From JBBTVP01 sp038063175 (lineage in GTDB: Bacteria > Patescibacteriota > Minisyncoccia > UBA6257 > 1-14-0-10-40-38), in contig JBBTVP010000007.1 of assembly GCA_038063175.1 (NCBI GenBank), positions 1 through 46,155 of the forward strand: a stretch of DNA of 46,155 nucleotides, in the 5' to 3' direction. Shown one piece after another: positions 33,202-41,446 of this stretch (the stretch's first letter is position 1; the number at the start of each line of letters is the position of its first letter). The position numbers and the translations under genes are program-made. The notes below the pieces were generated by a model. The model saw only the letters and a program-made list of their open reading frames with translations, did not search any database and had not been told where the DNA came from.

Positions 33202-34314
33202 TTACCTTAATTTCTTGGTTTTTTCCAGTGCGGCAAGACCAGGCAAAGTTTTTCCAGAAAGGTATTCAAGCATAGCTCCTCCGCCGGTCGAGAGGAATCC
33301 AACCCGCTTCGTAAGACCAAGTGCGTGCATAAGTTGGGTGGTCTCACCGCCACCCACCACAGAAAAAGCTTCACTTTTTACAATTGCTTTTGCGATCGCT
33401 GCAGATCCGATCCGGAACTTATCCCGCTCGAAATATCCAAGCGGCCCATTCCAGAAGATGGTTTTTGCGTCCGCAATTTCTTTCTGGTATGCCGCGATGG
33501 TTCGGGGGCCGACATCAAACATTTTCCCGCTTTGCCAGACAAAATCTACGGGGAGCACGATATTTTTTTCTCGGAGGAGCTTTTTCGTGGCGGGAAGCAT
33601 GCTTGTTTCGACAATTGATGTTCCAATGTCGAAACCGCTCGCCTTAAGAAAAGTATTTGCAGGAACTCCACCTAAGAGAATCCGGTGTGCACGCGCGAGA
33701 AAATGAGTAAGCACCCCAATCTTATCCGATGCCTTGGCTCCTCCGAGGATAATCACAAGGCGGTCATCATGATTTTTCTTGAAATCGTTCAGTCCGAGAA
33801 GTTCTTTTTCAAGGAGGAGACCTGCCACCGACGGTAAAAGCCCGGGAAGTCCGGTTACCGAGGCATTCGCACGGTGTGATACCGAGAACGCGTCGTTTAT
33901 GAAGAAATCACCGAGGAGTGCAAGTTTTTTTGCAAATGCGGGATCATTCGTTTCCTCCCCAGGATCAAAACGCAAGTTCTCAATAAGGAAAATAGATTTC
34001 GGAGCAGCCGCATCTATTTTTCTTCGCGTGTCGTCTCCGATTTTTGATATGAAACGAACCGGACGCCCAAGATTTCGCTCGAGAAACAAGCGAACAGAGC
34101 GCAAGCTAAGTTTCTTCTGGTCGCGGAGTGATCGGGGTCTGCCCCGATGGCTGATAATGACGATTTTTACATTTGCGGCGATGAGAAATTTAAAGGTGGG
34201 GAGCGATGCGCGCAGCCGAAAACTCTCTTCCTGGTTTTCAACGTTAAAATCTACGCGAATAAGGGCTGTTTTCCCGCGAATTAAGGCCGGAAGCGTGTGC
34301 GATAGATATTGCAT
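33202..34314 (-). CDS. pgk: phosphoglycerate kinase
   Basis: Glycolytic enzyme making ATP from 1,3-bisphosphoglycerate. About 370 residues from ATG 34314; typical PGKs have 390-415, so it is compact. Motifs: RVDFNV near the N-terminus, SHRGRP, LIENLRFDPGEE, NDAFSVSHRANASV, the hinge LGGAKASDKIGVL, and the nucleotide site WNGPLGYFE with VVGGGETTQ and FLSTGGGAMLEYLSG. All key binding motifs are present. Other glycolysis genes are not in this window. Confidence 0.96.
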   Translation of the reverse strand: MQYLSHTLPALIRGKTALIRVDFNVENQEESFRLRASLPTFKFLIAANVKIVIISHRGRPRSLRDQKKLSLRSVRLFLERNLGRPVRFISKIGDDTRRKIDAAAPKSIFLIENLRFDPGEETNDPAFAKKLALLGDFFINDAFSVSHRANASVTGLPGLLPSVAGLLLEKELLGLNDFKKNHDDRLVIILGGAKASDKIGVLTHFLARAHRILLGGVPANTFLKASGFDIGTSIVETSMLPATKKLLREKNIVLPVDFVWQSGKMFDVGPRTIAAYQKEIADAKTIFWNGPLGYFERDKFRIGSAAIAKAIVKSEAFSVVGGGETTQLMHALGLTKRVGFLSTGGGAMLEYLSGKTLPGLAALEKTKKLR

Positions 34315-34358
34315 AATAGAAAAGGCGTACATTGCGGAACGCCCTTTAGTTAGTAAAA

Positions 34359-35018
34359 CTAACCGCCGATTTCGAATGTTTCGCCGAGACCGAGAGATTT
34401 AAAAGCGATACCAGCGCTCTTGAGCGTTCGTTCAGCCATTCCATAAATTCGAGTGAGCATGAAATCCTTAATAATCGCATCGTGAATAGGAATAACCACC
34501 TTTGGCTTTATGCGGAGCGCGGTTTCGATCGCTTTCGTGGTTGTAAGCCAAGGGGCGGCAATAGGGAGAAAAAACACATCAAGGTGCTCGGCAAGCGTGA
34601 AATCGAGCGAATCTCCTGGATGAAAAATTTTATTATTTATAAGAAATCCGATGTTTTCCGGCGCAGGGATTGGCAATGATCCATGCGGTGCTTTTATGCC
34701 GGTAATAGAAAAGCTGCCGATCTGAATCTTGCTATCAGCCAAAAGGACTTCAGAAGACATCATTTTAACTTCTTCGAGGAGTGAAGTAATGCATTGGTGA
34801 GTGATAATCCGAATTTTTCTTTTTGCATCGAGCGCCCGGAGTGCAGCAGGAAAATAATGATCCGAGTGTTCATGGCTTATGAGTACGGCGTCGGCTGCCG
34901 GCAAATCTTCTGGTACAATCATTTTTTCAATGAAACTAAATTCACCCGGATCAATAATAAGCGACGAACTGCCGGATTCAAGATAAATACAGGAATGTAA
35001 AAACTTTTTTATGATCAT
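34359..35018 (-). CDS. metallo-beta-lactamase-fold hydrolase (UlaG-like)
   Basis: 219 residues from ATG 35018, which overlaps the pyrG stop (TGATG); GTG 35021 is also possible. Metal ligands: SHEHSDHYFP (HxHxDH), a His in APHGS and Asp in FHPGDSLD; the C-terminal PIHDAI closes the site. The N-terminus GSSSLIIDPG is usual for the UlaG/RomA group. The substrate is unknown. A short hairpin, GTTAGT-AAA-ACTAAC, follows the gene before pgk. Confidence 0.88.
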   Translation of the reverse strand: MIIKKFLHSCIYLESGSSSLIIDPGEFSFIEKMIVPEDLPAADAVLISHEHSDHYFPAALRALDAKRKIRIITHQCITSLLEEVKMMSSEVLLADSKIQIGSFSITGIKAPHGSLPIPAPENIGFLINNKIFHPGDSLDFTLAEHLDVFFLPIAAPWLTTTKAIETALRIKPKVVIPIHDAIIKDFMLTRIYGMAERTLKSAGIAFKSLGLGETFEIGG

Positions 35019-36670
35019 CACGGTATGCGTCGAGTAGATGCCGCGCGGAGAAATGCAACGAACAGGGGATGCGGAGAAAGTGGTCGGGATTTGAGCTCCG
35101 GATGGAACTGTGTGCCGAGGAAAAACGGGTGAATTTTTCTAGGAAGTTCCATAATTTCCATAAGTGTTCCGTCCGGGGATTTGCCCGAAAACACGAGCCC
35201 TTTTCCCGTAAGGCGGTCAACGTATTCAGGATTCACTTCATAGCGATGTCGGTGACGTTCAGAAATCTTTTGTGAACGGTAAGCGTGGGCAGCGTGGGTA
35301 TTCTTTAGGAGTTCTGCAGGATAAGCGCCGAGCCGCATAGTGGCGCCAAAGTTCTTTTCCGCAAGGTTTTTCTTCTGTCCGGGCATGATATCAATGACTG
35401 GGTGTGTCGTATCTGATTTGACCTCGGTGGTGTGGGCATCTCGAAGTCCTGCAACCTCTCTCGCGTATTCAACGACGGCGAGTTGCATGCCGTAGCAGAG
35501 GCCGAAATAAGGTATTTTGTTCTTTCGGCAAAAACGTATCACGGAAATTTTTCCCTCGACACCACGCCCACCGAATCCTCCGGGAACAATGATGCCGTTA
35601 AATGTGCGGAGTTTCCTTAGGTTTCCTTTCTGTGTTTCGAATTCTTCTGAATTAATCCATGTGATGATGGGTTTTTTATGAACTTTTGCCGCCGCGTGTT
35701 TCACCGCTTCGATAACCGATATATAGGAGTCTTCAAGAACGAAGTCGCCGGTCCCAAAATATTTTCCGACGATGCCGATTTTTAATTCTCCCTTTGACCT
35801 ATGAATGCGTCCTACAAGATTTTTCCACTCCTTGAGATCTTGCTTCCGGGGGCGGAGCGAAAGTTTCTTTAGAATTCGCTGACTTAATTCCTCGCGCTCA
35901 AAGTTTAATGGTATGTCGTAGATACTCTCTACGTTCGGGGCTGATATCACATCGCCCCGGTTTAAGCTACACATGAATTCGAGTTTTTCCTTACGACGGG
36001 CATCAAGGGGAATATGGGCACGTCCAAACACAAGGTCCGGATGGAGTCCTACAGAATTTAACGATCGGACTGCGTGTTGTGTGGGTTTTGTTTTAAGCTC
36101 GTTACCGCCGGCGCCGAGCGCGGGAACATGGCTCACGAGGGCAAGGAGTATATCGCCGGGATTTTTGAACTTGAGCATGCGGATAGCTTCGAGGTAAATC
36201 ACATTGTCGTATTGACCCACGGTTCCGCCAATTTCTACCACCACGATTTCAGCATCATTCTTTTGCGCTGCCCGCTCGAGGCGACTGATGACTTCAAGGG
36301 GAATGTGCGGGACAACTTCCACGCATTTTCCTCCATACGCAAGGTTCCGCTCGCGCTCGATGACTGAAAGATACACGCTCCCGGTTGTCATGTAATTCGT
36401 TTTGCTCAAATCGCGGTTCAGGAACCGTTCATAGTTACCCATATCTTGGTCACATTCGGTGCCATCGTCCAAAACAAAAACCTCACCGTGTTCGGTGGGG
36501 TTCATAGTTCCGGCGTCGACGTTCACATATGGATCAATCTTGACCGCGGTGACTTCAAATCCCCGTGCCTGAAGGATTTTCGCAATTGACGAAGAAGCGA
36601 CGCCTTTGCCGACGCCAGACATAACGCCTCCTACTACGAAAATATACTTCGTTTTTTTCGACAAACGCAT
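35018..36670 (-). CDS. pyrG: CTP synthase
   Basis: Makes CTP from UTP with glutamine. 550 residues. The synthase domain has the P-loop GGVMSGVGKGVASSS and the Mg-binding NPTEHGEVFVLDDG; the amidotransferase domain has the oxyanion GGFGGRG (365-370), nucleophile C392 (FGLCYGMQ) and the H523/E525 pair (TQFHPE). All catalytic residues are present, so glutamine-dependent CTP synthesis is intact. It is coupled to the metallo-hydrolase gene by the TGATG overlap. Confidence 0.97.
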   Translation of the reverse strand: MRLSKKTKYIFVVGGVMSGVGKGVASSSIAKILQARGFEVTAVKIDPYVNVDAGTMNPTEHGEVFVLDDGTECDQDMGNYERFLNRDLSKTNYMTTGSVYLSVIERERNLAYGGKCVEVVPHIPLEVISRLERAAQKNDAEIVVVEIGGTVGQYDNVIYLEAIRMLKFKNPGDILLALVSHVPALGAGGNELKTKPTQHAVRSLNSVGLHPDLVFGRAHIPLDARRKEKLEFMCSLNRGDVISAPNVESIYDIPLNFEREELSQRILKKLSLRPRKQDLKEWKNLVGRIHRSKGELKIGIVGKYFGTGDFVLEDSYISVIEAVKHAAAKVHKKPIITWINSEEFETQKGNLRKLRTFNGIIVPGGFGGRGVEGKISVIRFCRKNKIPYFGLCYGMQLAVVEYAREVAGLRDAHTTEVKSDTTHPVIDIMPGQKKNLAEKNFGATMRLGAYPAELLKNTHAAHAYRSQKISERHRHRYEVNPEYVDRLTGKGLVFSGKSPDGTLMEIMELPRKIHPFFLGTQFHPELKSRPLSPHPLFVAFLRAASTRRIP

Positions 36671-36697
36671 TGCCCTATTCTATCAAAAAATTATGAC

Positions 36698-37969
36698 TCA
36701 GTCGAAAGAGCCGTCACAAAGGCGTGGAATGCGCTTATCGTACGGGGGCTCGCCAGGCGGCGGACAAATGCGATATACCACTCCTACTTTGTCGTCGGAA
36801 ACATAGAGATTGTGGTCGGGGCCAAAGACGACATCCACTGGGCGGCCCAGTGCGCCCTGCGGGGTAAGCCAGCCGGTTACGAAATCTTCTACGCCTTCGT
36901 AAGTTCCCGATGGACTAAATTTGTGTCGCACGAGTTTGTAGCCAGTAGGATCACTCCGATTCCATGAACCGTGGTATGCGACAATGAGGTCACCACGATA
37001 ATCCTCGGGCCACCACATTGAGTCCCACGGAATAAACGCGAGCCCAAGCGGAGCCGAATGCGCAGGTACATCAATCGTACTTGGCATTTCAAACGGTTCC
37101 ATGCAGGGGTTGCGGATATAGGTGTTTTTGTCAAACTCGGTATCGTGAATGTTTTGTCCATAGCATATCGGCCAACCAAAATTCGCCGAAGGCGAATTTT
37201 GGCCCGATCCCGTCGAGGGACTACCGATGCCGAGTATATTAATTTCATCTGGCGGCACGTCATCACCTAAAAGATCTCGACCCATATCGGTACCCCACAT
37301 TTGTCCGGTTTTCGGATGCCACGTAAAAAAAACGGTATTGCGAAGACCGCGAGCGAATTCCGTCATTGTTTTCTTAGCGGTATCTACGGTGAAAATCTTT
37401 GCGCGACGGTCGTCGGATTCGAGACACACATTGCATGATGAGCCAACCGAAACATAGAGACGATTATCCGGACCAAATTTGATGGTTCGCGTGTAGTGAC
37501 CGTTTCCAGAGGGAAGATCCGCAATTGGTTCAAGTATACCCTCCGGGGCATGAAACGTCGGCAACTGTGTAATTCTTGCAATCCGATGTTCTTCGGCGAT
37601 GTAGCGAACATCGTTTTCCCAATCAACCGCGATCCCATGCGGTTTATTGAGGTTTTTTAAAACTAATCCTTTGCCGTTGAATTCACCGTTTTCAATATAA
37701 ATCTCGGTTATCGTTCCTTCGGAAGTTTGACTCACCCACATACTTGAAACATCAAACGCTATCACCCGTGCTCCTGGTACGTTGTCTGCAAATATCTCAA
37801 TCGAAAAACCAGGAGGAATGGAAAGGGGAATACTAGTGGTATTTCCATCTCCAATACCATCAGGTGCGGGTCCGATCGCAGGCCATAATCCGGGGAGGTA
37901 GCGATAGCCAAACAGGCCTCCCACGAGGATGATGGCAAGAATTGAGGTGATTGTCGTTATTCGCTTCAT
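36698..37969 (-). CDS. sorbosone/glucose-dehydrogenase-like beta-propeller
   Basis: 423 residues. A signal anchor lies at about 4-24, then a six-bladed propeller of the soluble glucose dehydrogenase / L-sorbosone dehydrogenase family: FADNVPGARVIAF, NKPHGIAV, TRTIKFGPDNRLYVSVGSSCNVC, FARGLRNTVFFTWHP, WGTDMGRDLLGDDVPPDEIN and VVFGPDHNLYVSDD. In relatives the propeller binds PQQ and Ca; whether it does so here is unknown and no PQQ genes are in view. Residues about 253-262 (GSPSTGSGQNSP) are extra and come from a repeated DNA insert. It probably acts outside the membrane. Confidence 0.85.
   Translation of the reverse strand: MKRITTITSILAIILVGGLFGYRYLPGLWPAIGPAPDGIGDGNTTSIPLSIPPGFSIEIFADNVPGARVIAFDVSSMWVSQTSEGTITEIYIENGEFNGKGLVLKNLNKPHGIAVDWENDVRYIAEEHRIARITQLPTFHAPEGILEPIADLPSGNGHYTRTIKFGPDNRLYVSVGSSCNVCLESDDRRAKIFTVDTAKKTMTEFARGLRNTVFFTWHPKTGQMWGTDMGRDLLGDDVPPDEINILGIGSPSTGSGQNSPSANFGWPICYGQNIHDTEFDKNTYIRNPCMEPFEMPSTIDVPAHSAPLGLAFIPWDSMWWPEDYRGDLIVAYHGSWNRSDPTGYKLVRHKFSPSGTYEGVEDFVTGWLTPQGALGRPVDVVFGPDHNLYVSDDKVGVVYRICPPPGEPPYDKRIPRLCDGSFD
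37176..37232. repeat. palindromic repeat inserted in the propeller gene
   Basis: CCAAAATTCGCC-GAA-GGCGAATTTTGG (37176-37202) is a perfect 12-bp hairpin, followed by a segment coding for SPSTGSGQ, a peptide that recurs in CPR proteins as a translated repeat. The frame is kept, so the protein gains about 12 residues in a surface loop just before FGWPICYGQN. Confidence 0.7.
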
Positions 37970-38005
37970 ATCTTCGAAAGAAAACCAGATTCTATATTAT
38001 CACAA

Positions 38006-38034
38006 AGAAAATACCCCTTGGTATGGGGTATTTT
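38006..38034. terminator. terminator of the peptidoglycan-binding protein gene
   Basis: GAAAATACCCC (38006-38016) pairs with GGGGTATTTTC (38024-38034) around TTGGTAT. Runs of A on the left and T on the right allow it to work in both directions; it lies just after the minus-strand gene ending at 38056. Confidence 0.85.
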
Positions 38035-38055
38035 CTCGGAATCACTTAACCTGAC

Positions 38056-38970
38056 TTACGGCAGAGTAATAAGCTGCTGCTCGGCGCTCGTGGTCGGATT
38101 ACCTGCAGCATCTGCTGAATATGCGCGGTAGTAATAAGTAGTACTCGCGGTGAGGCCGATGATCGGGAGGTTGTGGCTTACGACAAGGGTTCCATCACTT
38201 ACCATTGCGGCGGTAGTGGTAGAGAATCCGCTTGTGATAGAGTACCAAACTTTACTTGTAGCAGACTCATTTGTGCTCCAGATTATGTTTGTAGTGCTCG
38301 CGGTTGTGCTCGTCGCAGTGAGGCCAGAGATGACGGGCGGTGTCGTGTCCGGCGGAGGAGGGGGAGTCGGCGGAGTTGAGGTGCTCGACGTGCCATGCGG
38401 ACCACCCTGCCCTAATAATTTGAGGATACCAGGGGGAAGAGGCGACTTGCATGGAGGAAGGTTTGGAAGACCCTTTTTCGCCTGACCCGGGGAGATCAAA
38501 TGTCCGGGCGGAAGGCATGCTTTTTTACCGCCAGTCTCATCCGGTTCAATTGCAACGACAGGGGTTTCGCTCGCGTTCACCGCATATTTTTCTTTGATCT
38601 TCGCCATGGTCTGCGGTCCGGCATTTCCAACCGGTGATATACCATGCTTCAGCTGAAAGGATTTCACCGCTTCACGGGTGATCGGTCCGAAGACGCCAGT
38701 AATCCGGGGAAAGTTGAATACTCCCTCTGCCCTTAGAATTGCCTGGAGTTCTTCAACCGCCGGACCCCGATCACCTTCTTTTAAGGTGGTTACCAGGTCT
38801 TTTACGACCGTGGCTTGTTGTGCTTTTAGTATATTAATTTTTTCTTGCAATTCGGCAATTTGCTTCAAAAGATCAGAAATATTTGGAGTTGCGGTCTGCG
38901 CGAAAACAGGACCTGCCACTAACAGAGCGCCAACTGCGAAAACGAAAATAAGTGTGCTGGTTTTTTTCAT
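38056..38970 (-). CDS. exported peptidoglycan-binding protein
   Basis: 304 residues. Signal peptide 1-24 (cleavage after VFA in PVFAQT). A short coiled coil (LLKQIAELQEKINILKAQQ, about 33-55) is followed by a PG_binding_1 domain (about 62-128: GDRGPAVEELQAILRAEGVFNFPRITGVFGPITREAVKSFQLKHG), a Pro-rich linker with two cysteines (about 145-215), and a fibronectin-type domain (about 215-304: DTTPPVISGL, ESATSKVWY, TYYYRAYSADAAGN). It is probably anchored to the wall through its first domain, displaying the C-terminal one. Confidence 0.87.
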   Translation of the reverse strand: MKKTSTLIFVFAVGALLVAGPVFAQTATPNISDLLKQIAELQEKINILKAQQATVVKDLVTTLKEGDRGPAVEELQAILRAEGVFNFPRITGVFGPITREAVKSFQLKHGISPVGNAGPQTMAKIKEKYAVNASETPVVAIEPDETGGKKACLPPGHLISPGQAKKGLPNLPPCKSPLPPGILKLLGQGGPHGTSSTSTPPTPPPPPDTTPPVISGLTATSTTASTTNIIWSTNESATSKVWYSITSGFSTTTAAMVSDGTLVVSHNLPIIGLTASTTYYYRAYSADAAGNPTTSAEQQLITLP

Positions 38971-39061
38971 GAGTGCATAATTGAGTGAGTAATGGTTCGA
39001 TCTGAAAACAGTTTATTCAATACTAACACAGTGTATGAGGCGATGTGATGAAGCGTGTGAA

Positions 39062-39871
39062 TTACCCGGAAATCACAAAGTATCTCCCGTGGCGCCGCAG
39101 AAACCCCTCATTCACAAGCTCGGCAGTAATGTGCGTAAGCGCTTTATGTTCAATATCAAGCAGATTCGCAAGTTTCGAAATAGGGAGAGACTGGTGAGAG
39201 AGCAACACGCGCAGTAATTTACCGCGAAGTTCACGTTTCGATCCCTTGAACGATGCCTGGAGGTGATATGACTTACTGCGACGATTGGGATTCGGAACAG
39301 TTTTTCCAAGAAAAGAACCATAGTCCATGAGTGCATAGTACCAATCCCGTGGGTTTTCTCCGCGGAGCGTTTTTTCGACAAGCGAAAGTATCACTGTGTC
39401 CGAAACAAGCCGCTGACCTTTAAAAAACGCATGGATGAATGTGCGGCGAATATTTGTTTCTATAAAAGGCACTCCGATGCCAAAGGAGTAGGCGAGTATA
39501 GCACCGGCTGTTGCAGGGCCGATTCCGGGGAGCGATTCGAGTTTTTCGCGAAACCGAGGAATAGTGCCAGAAAAATCACGCATTATTATTTCGGCCGAAC
39601 GCTTGAGCATGATTGCTCTGCGGTTATACCCAAGACCCTGCCACGAACGAAGCACATGAGCGATTGGCGCCTGCGCAAGCACAGAAATGGTTGGAAAGGA
39701 AGTCAAAAAATTTTTATAAAAATCGTGGACACGCGATACCTGGGTTTGCTGAAGCATTATTTCGGATACAAGGATACGATAAGGATTTTTCGTATTGCGC
39801 CATGGAAAATCCCTCCGATGGGTGCGGTAATAGTTCCAGACAGTTTTTTTAAAATCGTGAATGCGAGTCAC
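39062..39871 (-). CDS. MutY-like adenine glycosylase without iron-sulfur cluster
   Basis: 269 residues from GTG 39871, overlapping the upstream stop (GTGA). HhH-GPD fold: SEIMLQQTQV with E37 at the E. coli MutY catalytic position, the helix-hairpin-helix LPGIGPATAGAIL (114-126), and FIETNIRR, where Glu138 takes the place of the catalytic Asp138. The four cluster cysteines (Cx6Cx2Cx5C) are absent; NPNRRSKSYHLQASFKGSKRELRG replaces them. There is no NUDIX-like domain for 8-oxoG recognition; instead a winged-helix-like tail (about 215-269). It is probably still a base-excision DNA glycosylase, but the substrate is uncertain. Confidence 0.85.
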   Translation of the reverse strand: MTRIHDFKKTVWNYYRTHRRDFPWRNTKNPYRILVSEIMLQQTQVSRVHDFYKNFLTSFPTISVLAQAPIAHVLRSWQGLGYNRRAIMLKRSAEIIMRDFSGTIPRFREKLESLPGIGPATAGAILAYSFGIGVPFIETNIRRTFIHAFFKGQRLVSDTVILSLVEKTLRGENPRDWYYALMDYGSFLGKTVPNPNRRSKSYHLQASFKGSKRELRGKLLRVLLSHQSLPISKLANLLDIEHKALTHITAELVNEGFLRRHGRYFVISG

Positions 39872-40185
39872 TGAATTTTTGCGCCTGGTGGAACTTCACG
39901 CTCCGGAACGAGGATGACGGGGGATCCATCTGAAGCGGCAAGGAGCATTCCCTGGCTTTCAAAACCCATAAGTTTTCGTGGCTCGAGATTTGCAACGATA
40001 ACGATTTCACGGTTTACGAGTGTCTCGGGCGCATACGCTTTCCCGATACCGGCAATAATCTGCCGCACTTCGGTGCCGAGGGTGACTTGGAGTTTGAGAA
40101 GTTTTTCGGAATTTTCTACGCGCTCTGCCACGGTAATTTTTGCAATACAAAGCTCTACTTTCGCAAAATCATCAAATGAAATCAT
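39868..40185 (-). CDS. tRNA-binding (EMAP/Trbp111-type) OB-fold protein
   Basis: 105 residues from ATG 40185. OB-fold of the CsaA/Trbp111/MetG C-terminal type: VELCIAKITVAERVENSEKLLKLQVTLG, RQIIAGIGKAYAPETLVNREIVIVANLEPRKLMGFESQGMLLAA. It binds tRNA non-specifically, or acts as a stand-alone subunit of methionyl-tRNA synthetase. It overlaps the mutY-like gene by 4 bases, so the two are translated together. Confidence 0.9.
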   Translation of the reverse strand: MISFDDFAKVELCIAKITVAERVENSEKLLKLQVTLGTEVRQIIAGIGKAYAPETLVNREIVIVANLEPRKLMGFESQGMLLAASDGSPVILVPEREVPPGAKIQ

Positions 40186-40198
40186 ACTCACATCATAA

Positions 40199-40232
40199 CA
40201 AAAGAACCCCGCCAAATGGAGGGGTTCTTTTG
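40199..40232. terminator. bidirectional terminator between FKBP and tRNA-binding genes
   Basis: Perfect 12-bp stem CAAAAGAACCCC / GGGGTTCTTTTG with a 10-base loop. On the minus strand it ends the FKBP transcript just after 40248. Confidence 0.88.
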
Positions 40233-40247
40233 TGAACCGAGAGAATC

Positions 40248-40724
40248 TTAACGAATTCCTACGAGTTCAACCTCAAAGACGAGAGTTGCATTTGAGGGAA
40301 TCACTCCACCTCCTGCTCCTGCTTCGCCATAGGCGAGCGTGGGAGGAATAGTGAGCGTTCGCTTTTCCCCAACCTTCATTCCAAGGATCCCTTCTTCCCA
40401 ACCCGGGATTACCTGGCCGGCACCGAGAGTGAATTCAATCGGCTCGCCTCGATCAACGGAGCTGTCAAACTTTGTTCCATCAGTGAGCGTACCGGTGTAG
40501 TGAACTGCAACCGTATCTCCCGACTTTGCAGCTTCACCAGTGCCGCTCGCACGAACCACATACTTCAAACCAGAAAGTGTGGTGATCGCGGATGCGGTCC
40601 CATCTTCGCCATTTTGATTCATAGCTTCTCCATCGGTATCCTTGTCATTATTCATGAGACTTACGCCAACGAGAAGAATCGCAATTACCAGCAATCCTCC
40701 CCACAATGCTTTTTTTGTATTCAT
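40248..40724 (-). CDS. FKBP-type peptidyl-prolyl isomerase
   Basis: 158 residues. A membrane anchor at about 7-24, a polar linker (to about 50), then one FKBP domain: SGDTVAVHYTGTLTDGTKFDSS, GEPIEFTLGAGQVIPGWEEGILGMKVGEKRTLTIPPTLAYGEAG and a final FEVELVGI. The aromatic and Asp residues that line the prolyl site are present. It assists folding of exported proteins at the outer face of the membrane. It stands alone, with a strong terminator behind it. Confidence 0.95.
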   Translation of the reverse strand: MNTKKALWGGLLVIAILLVGVSLMNNDKDTDGEAMNQNGEDGTASAITTLSGLKYVVRASGTGEAAKSGDTVAVHYTGTLTDGTKFDSSVDRGEPIEFTLGAGQVIPGWEEGILGMKVGEKRTLTIPPTLAYGEAGAGGGVIPSNATLVFEVELVGIR

Positions 40725-40872
40725 GTATAGCTTTTAGATTATTGTCTTGGCATTTCTTGCCGCATCGACCATTCCTTTATGGTAATCCCCCGGAAGGGAA
40801 TTAACAAGGAAATTATACACATTAAATCTTGTATCTGTCAATAGCACTAACAAAAACCCCGCTTCGAACAGA

Positions 40873-40907
40873 CAACCCCCTCCTTTCGTTATGAAAGGAG
40901 GGGGTTG
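40873..40907. terminator. terminator of the RRM gene
   Basis: Perfect 15-bp stem CAACCCCCTCCTTTC / GAAAGGAGGGGGTTG with loop GTTAT, 8 bases past the RRM stop (on the minus strand). No T-run is visible, but the stem is very stable. The remaining gap to 40734 holds nothing recognisable. Confidence 0.75.
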
Positions 40908-40914
40908 GGGGGAC

Positions 40915-41211
40915 TTAGTATCTGTCCCGACCGCCAAAACCTTCGGAGCGCGGTGCGCGCGCTTCCATTGGCCTTGCCTCATTCACCGTAAGCATTCTGC
41001 CTCCGAACTCTTTGCCATTCCACATTTCAATGGCCTTGTCGGCTTCGGAGTCGTTTGCCATCTCGATGAATCCAAAACCCTTCGAGCGGCCCGACATCCG
41101 GTCGGTGATGATGGTGGCGTTTGCTACCGCTCCAGCCTTCGAGAACGCTTCGCGAAGTGCATCCTCGGTGGTGCTGTAGGGCAGACCGCCAACGTACAAT
41201 CTCTTTGCCAT
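40915..41211 (-). CDS. single-RRM RNA-binding protein
   Basis: 98 residues. One RRM domain: RNP2 KRLYVGGLPY (3-12), RNP1 SKGFGFIEM (43-51) and a short Arg/Gly tail (RAPRSEGFGGRDRY). It resembles the cyanobacterial Rbp and CPR cold-responsive RNA-binding proteins. The transcript has an unusually long leader, about 135 bases, which suggests control after transcription, possibly by temperature or by the protein itself. Confidence 0.93.
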   Translation of the reverse strand: MAKRLYVGGLPYSTTEDALREAFSKAGAVANATIITDRMSGRSKGFGFIEMANDSEADKAIEMWNGKEFGGRMLTVNEARPMEARAPRSEGFGGRDRY

Positions 41212-41352
41212 CAGTACGTAATATTCAGTTAGTAATCGTTTGTAGGGCGACCACTCACCTGGCTTACGCTTCGGGATTCAAAACCTAAAGCTATCCTGAC
41301 TTATCTAAATTTTACGAGATAAGGAGACCACCAATTGAGAACCTACATTGGC

Positions 41353-41381
41353 ATCATACCATAGTTTCATTAGAAATGCAA
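41353..41381 (-). promoter_or_regulatory. promoter of the RRM gene with long leader
   Basis: On the minus strand TTGCAT (41376-41381), 17 bases, TATGAT (41353-41358). The predicted start near 41346 gives a leader of about 135 bases before the ATG at 41211; no gene or Shine-Dalgarno sequence is seen in it. Confidence 0.72.
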
Positions 41382-41399
41382 TATGCACACTTTTTGACC

Positions 41400-41428
41400 A
41401 AAAACCCTCTGATAATCAAAGGGTTTTT
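41400..41428 (-). terminator. terminator of the SdrD-like surface protein gene
   Basis: AAAAACCCT (41400-41408) pairs with AGGGTTTTT (41420-41428); on the minus strand the stem ends in a T-run. It lies directly after the gene ending at 41447. Confidence 0.82.
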
Positions 41429-41446
41429 GCAGTTTTGCCCATAAAA

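Noticed and set aside
40734..40982. 82-codon minus-strand frame between FKBP and RRM genes
   Set aside because: It covers the RRM terminator hairpin and part of the RRM gene in another frame; no ribosome site or family signal.
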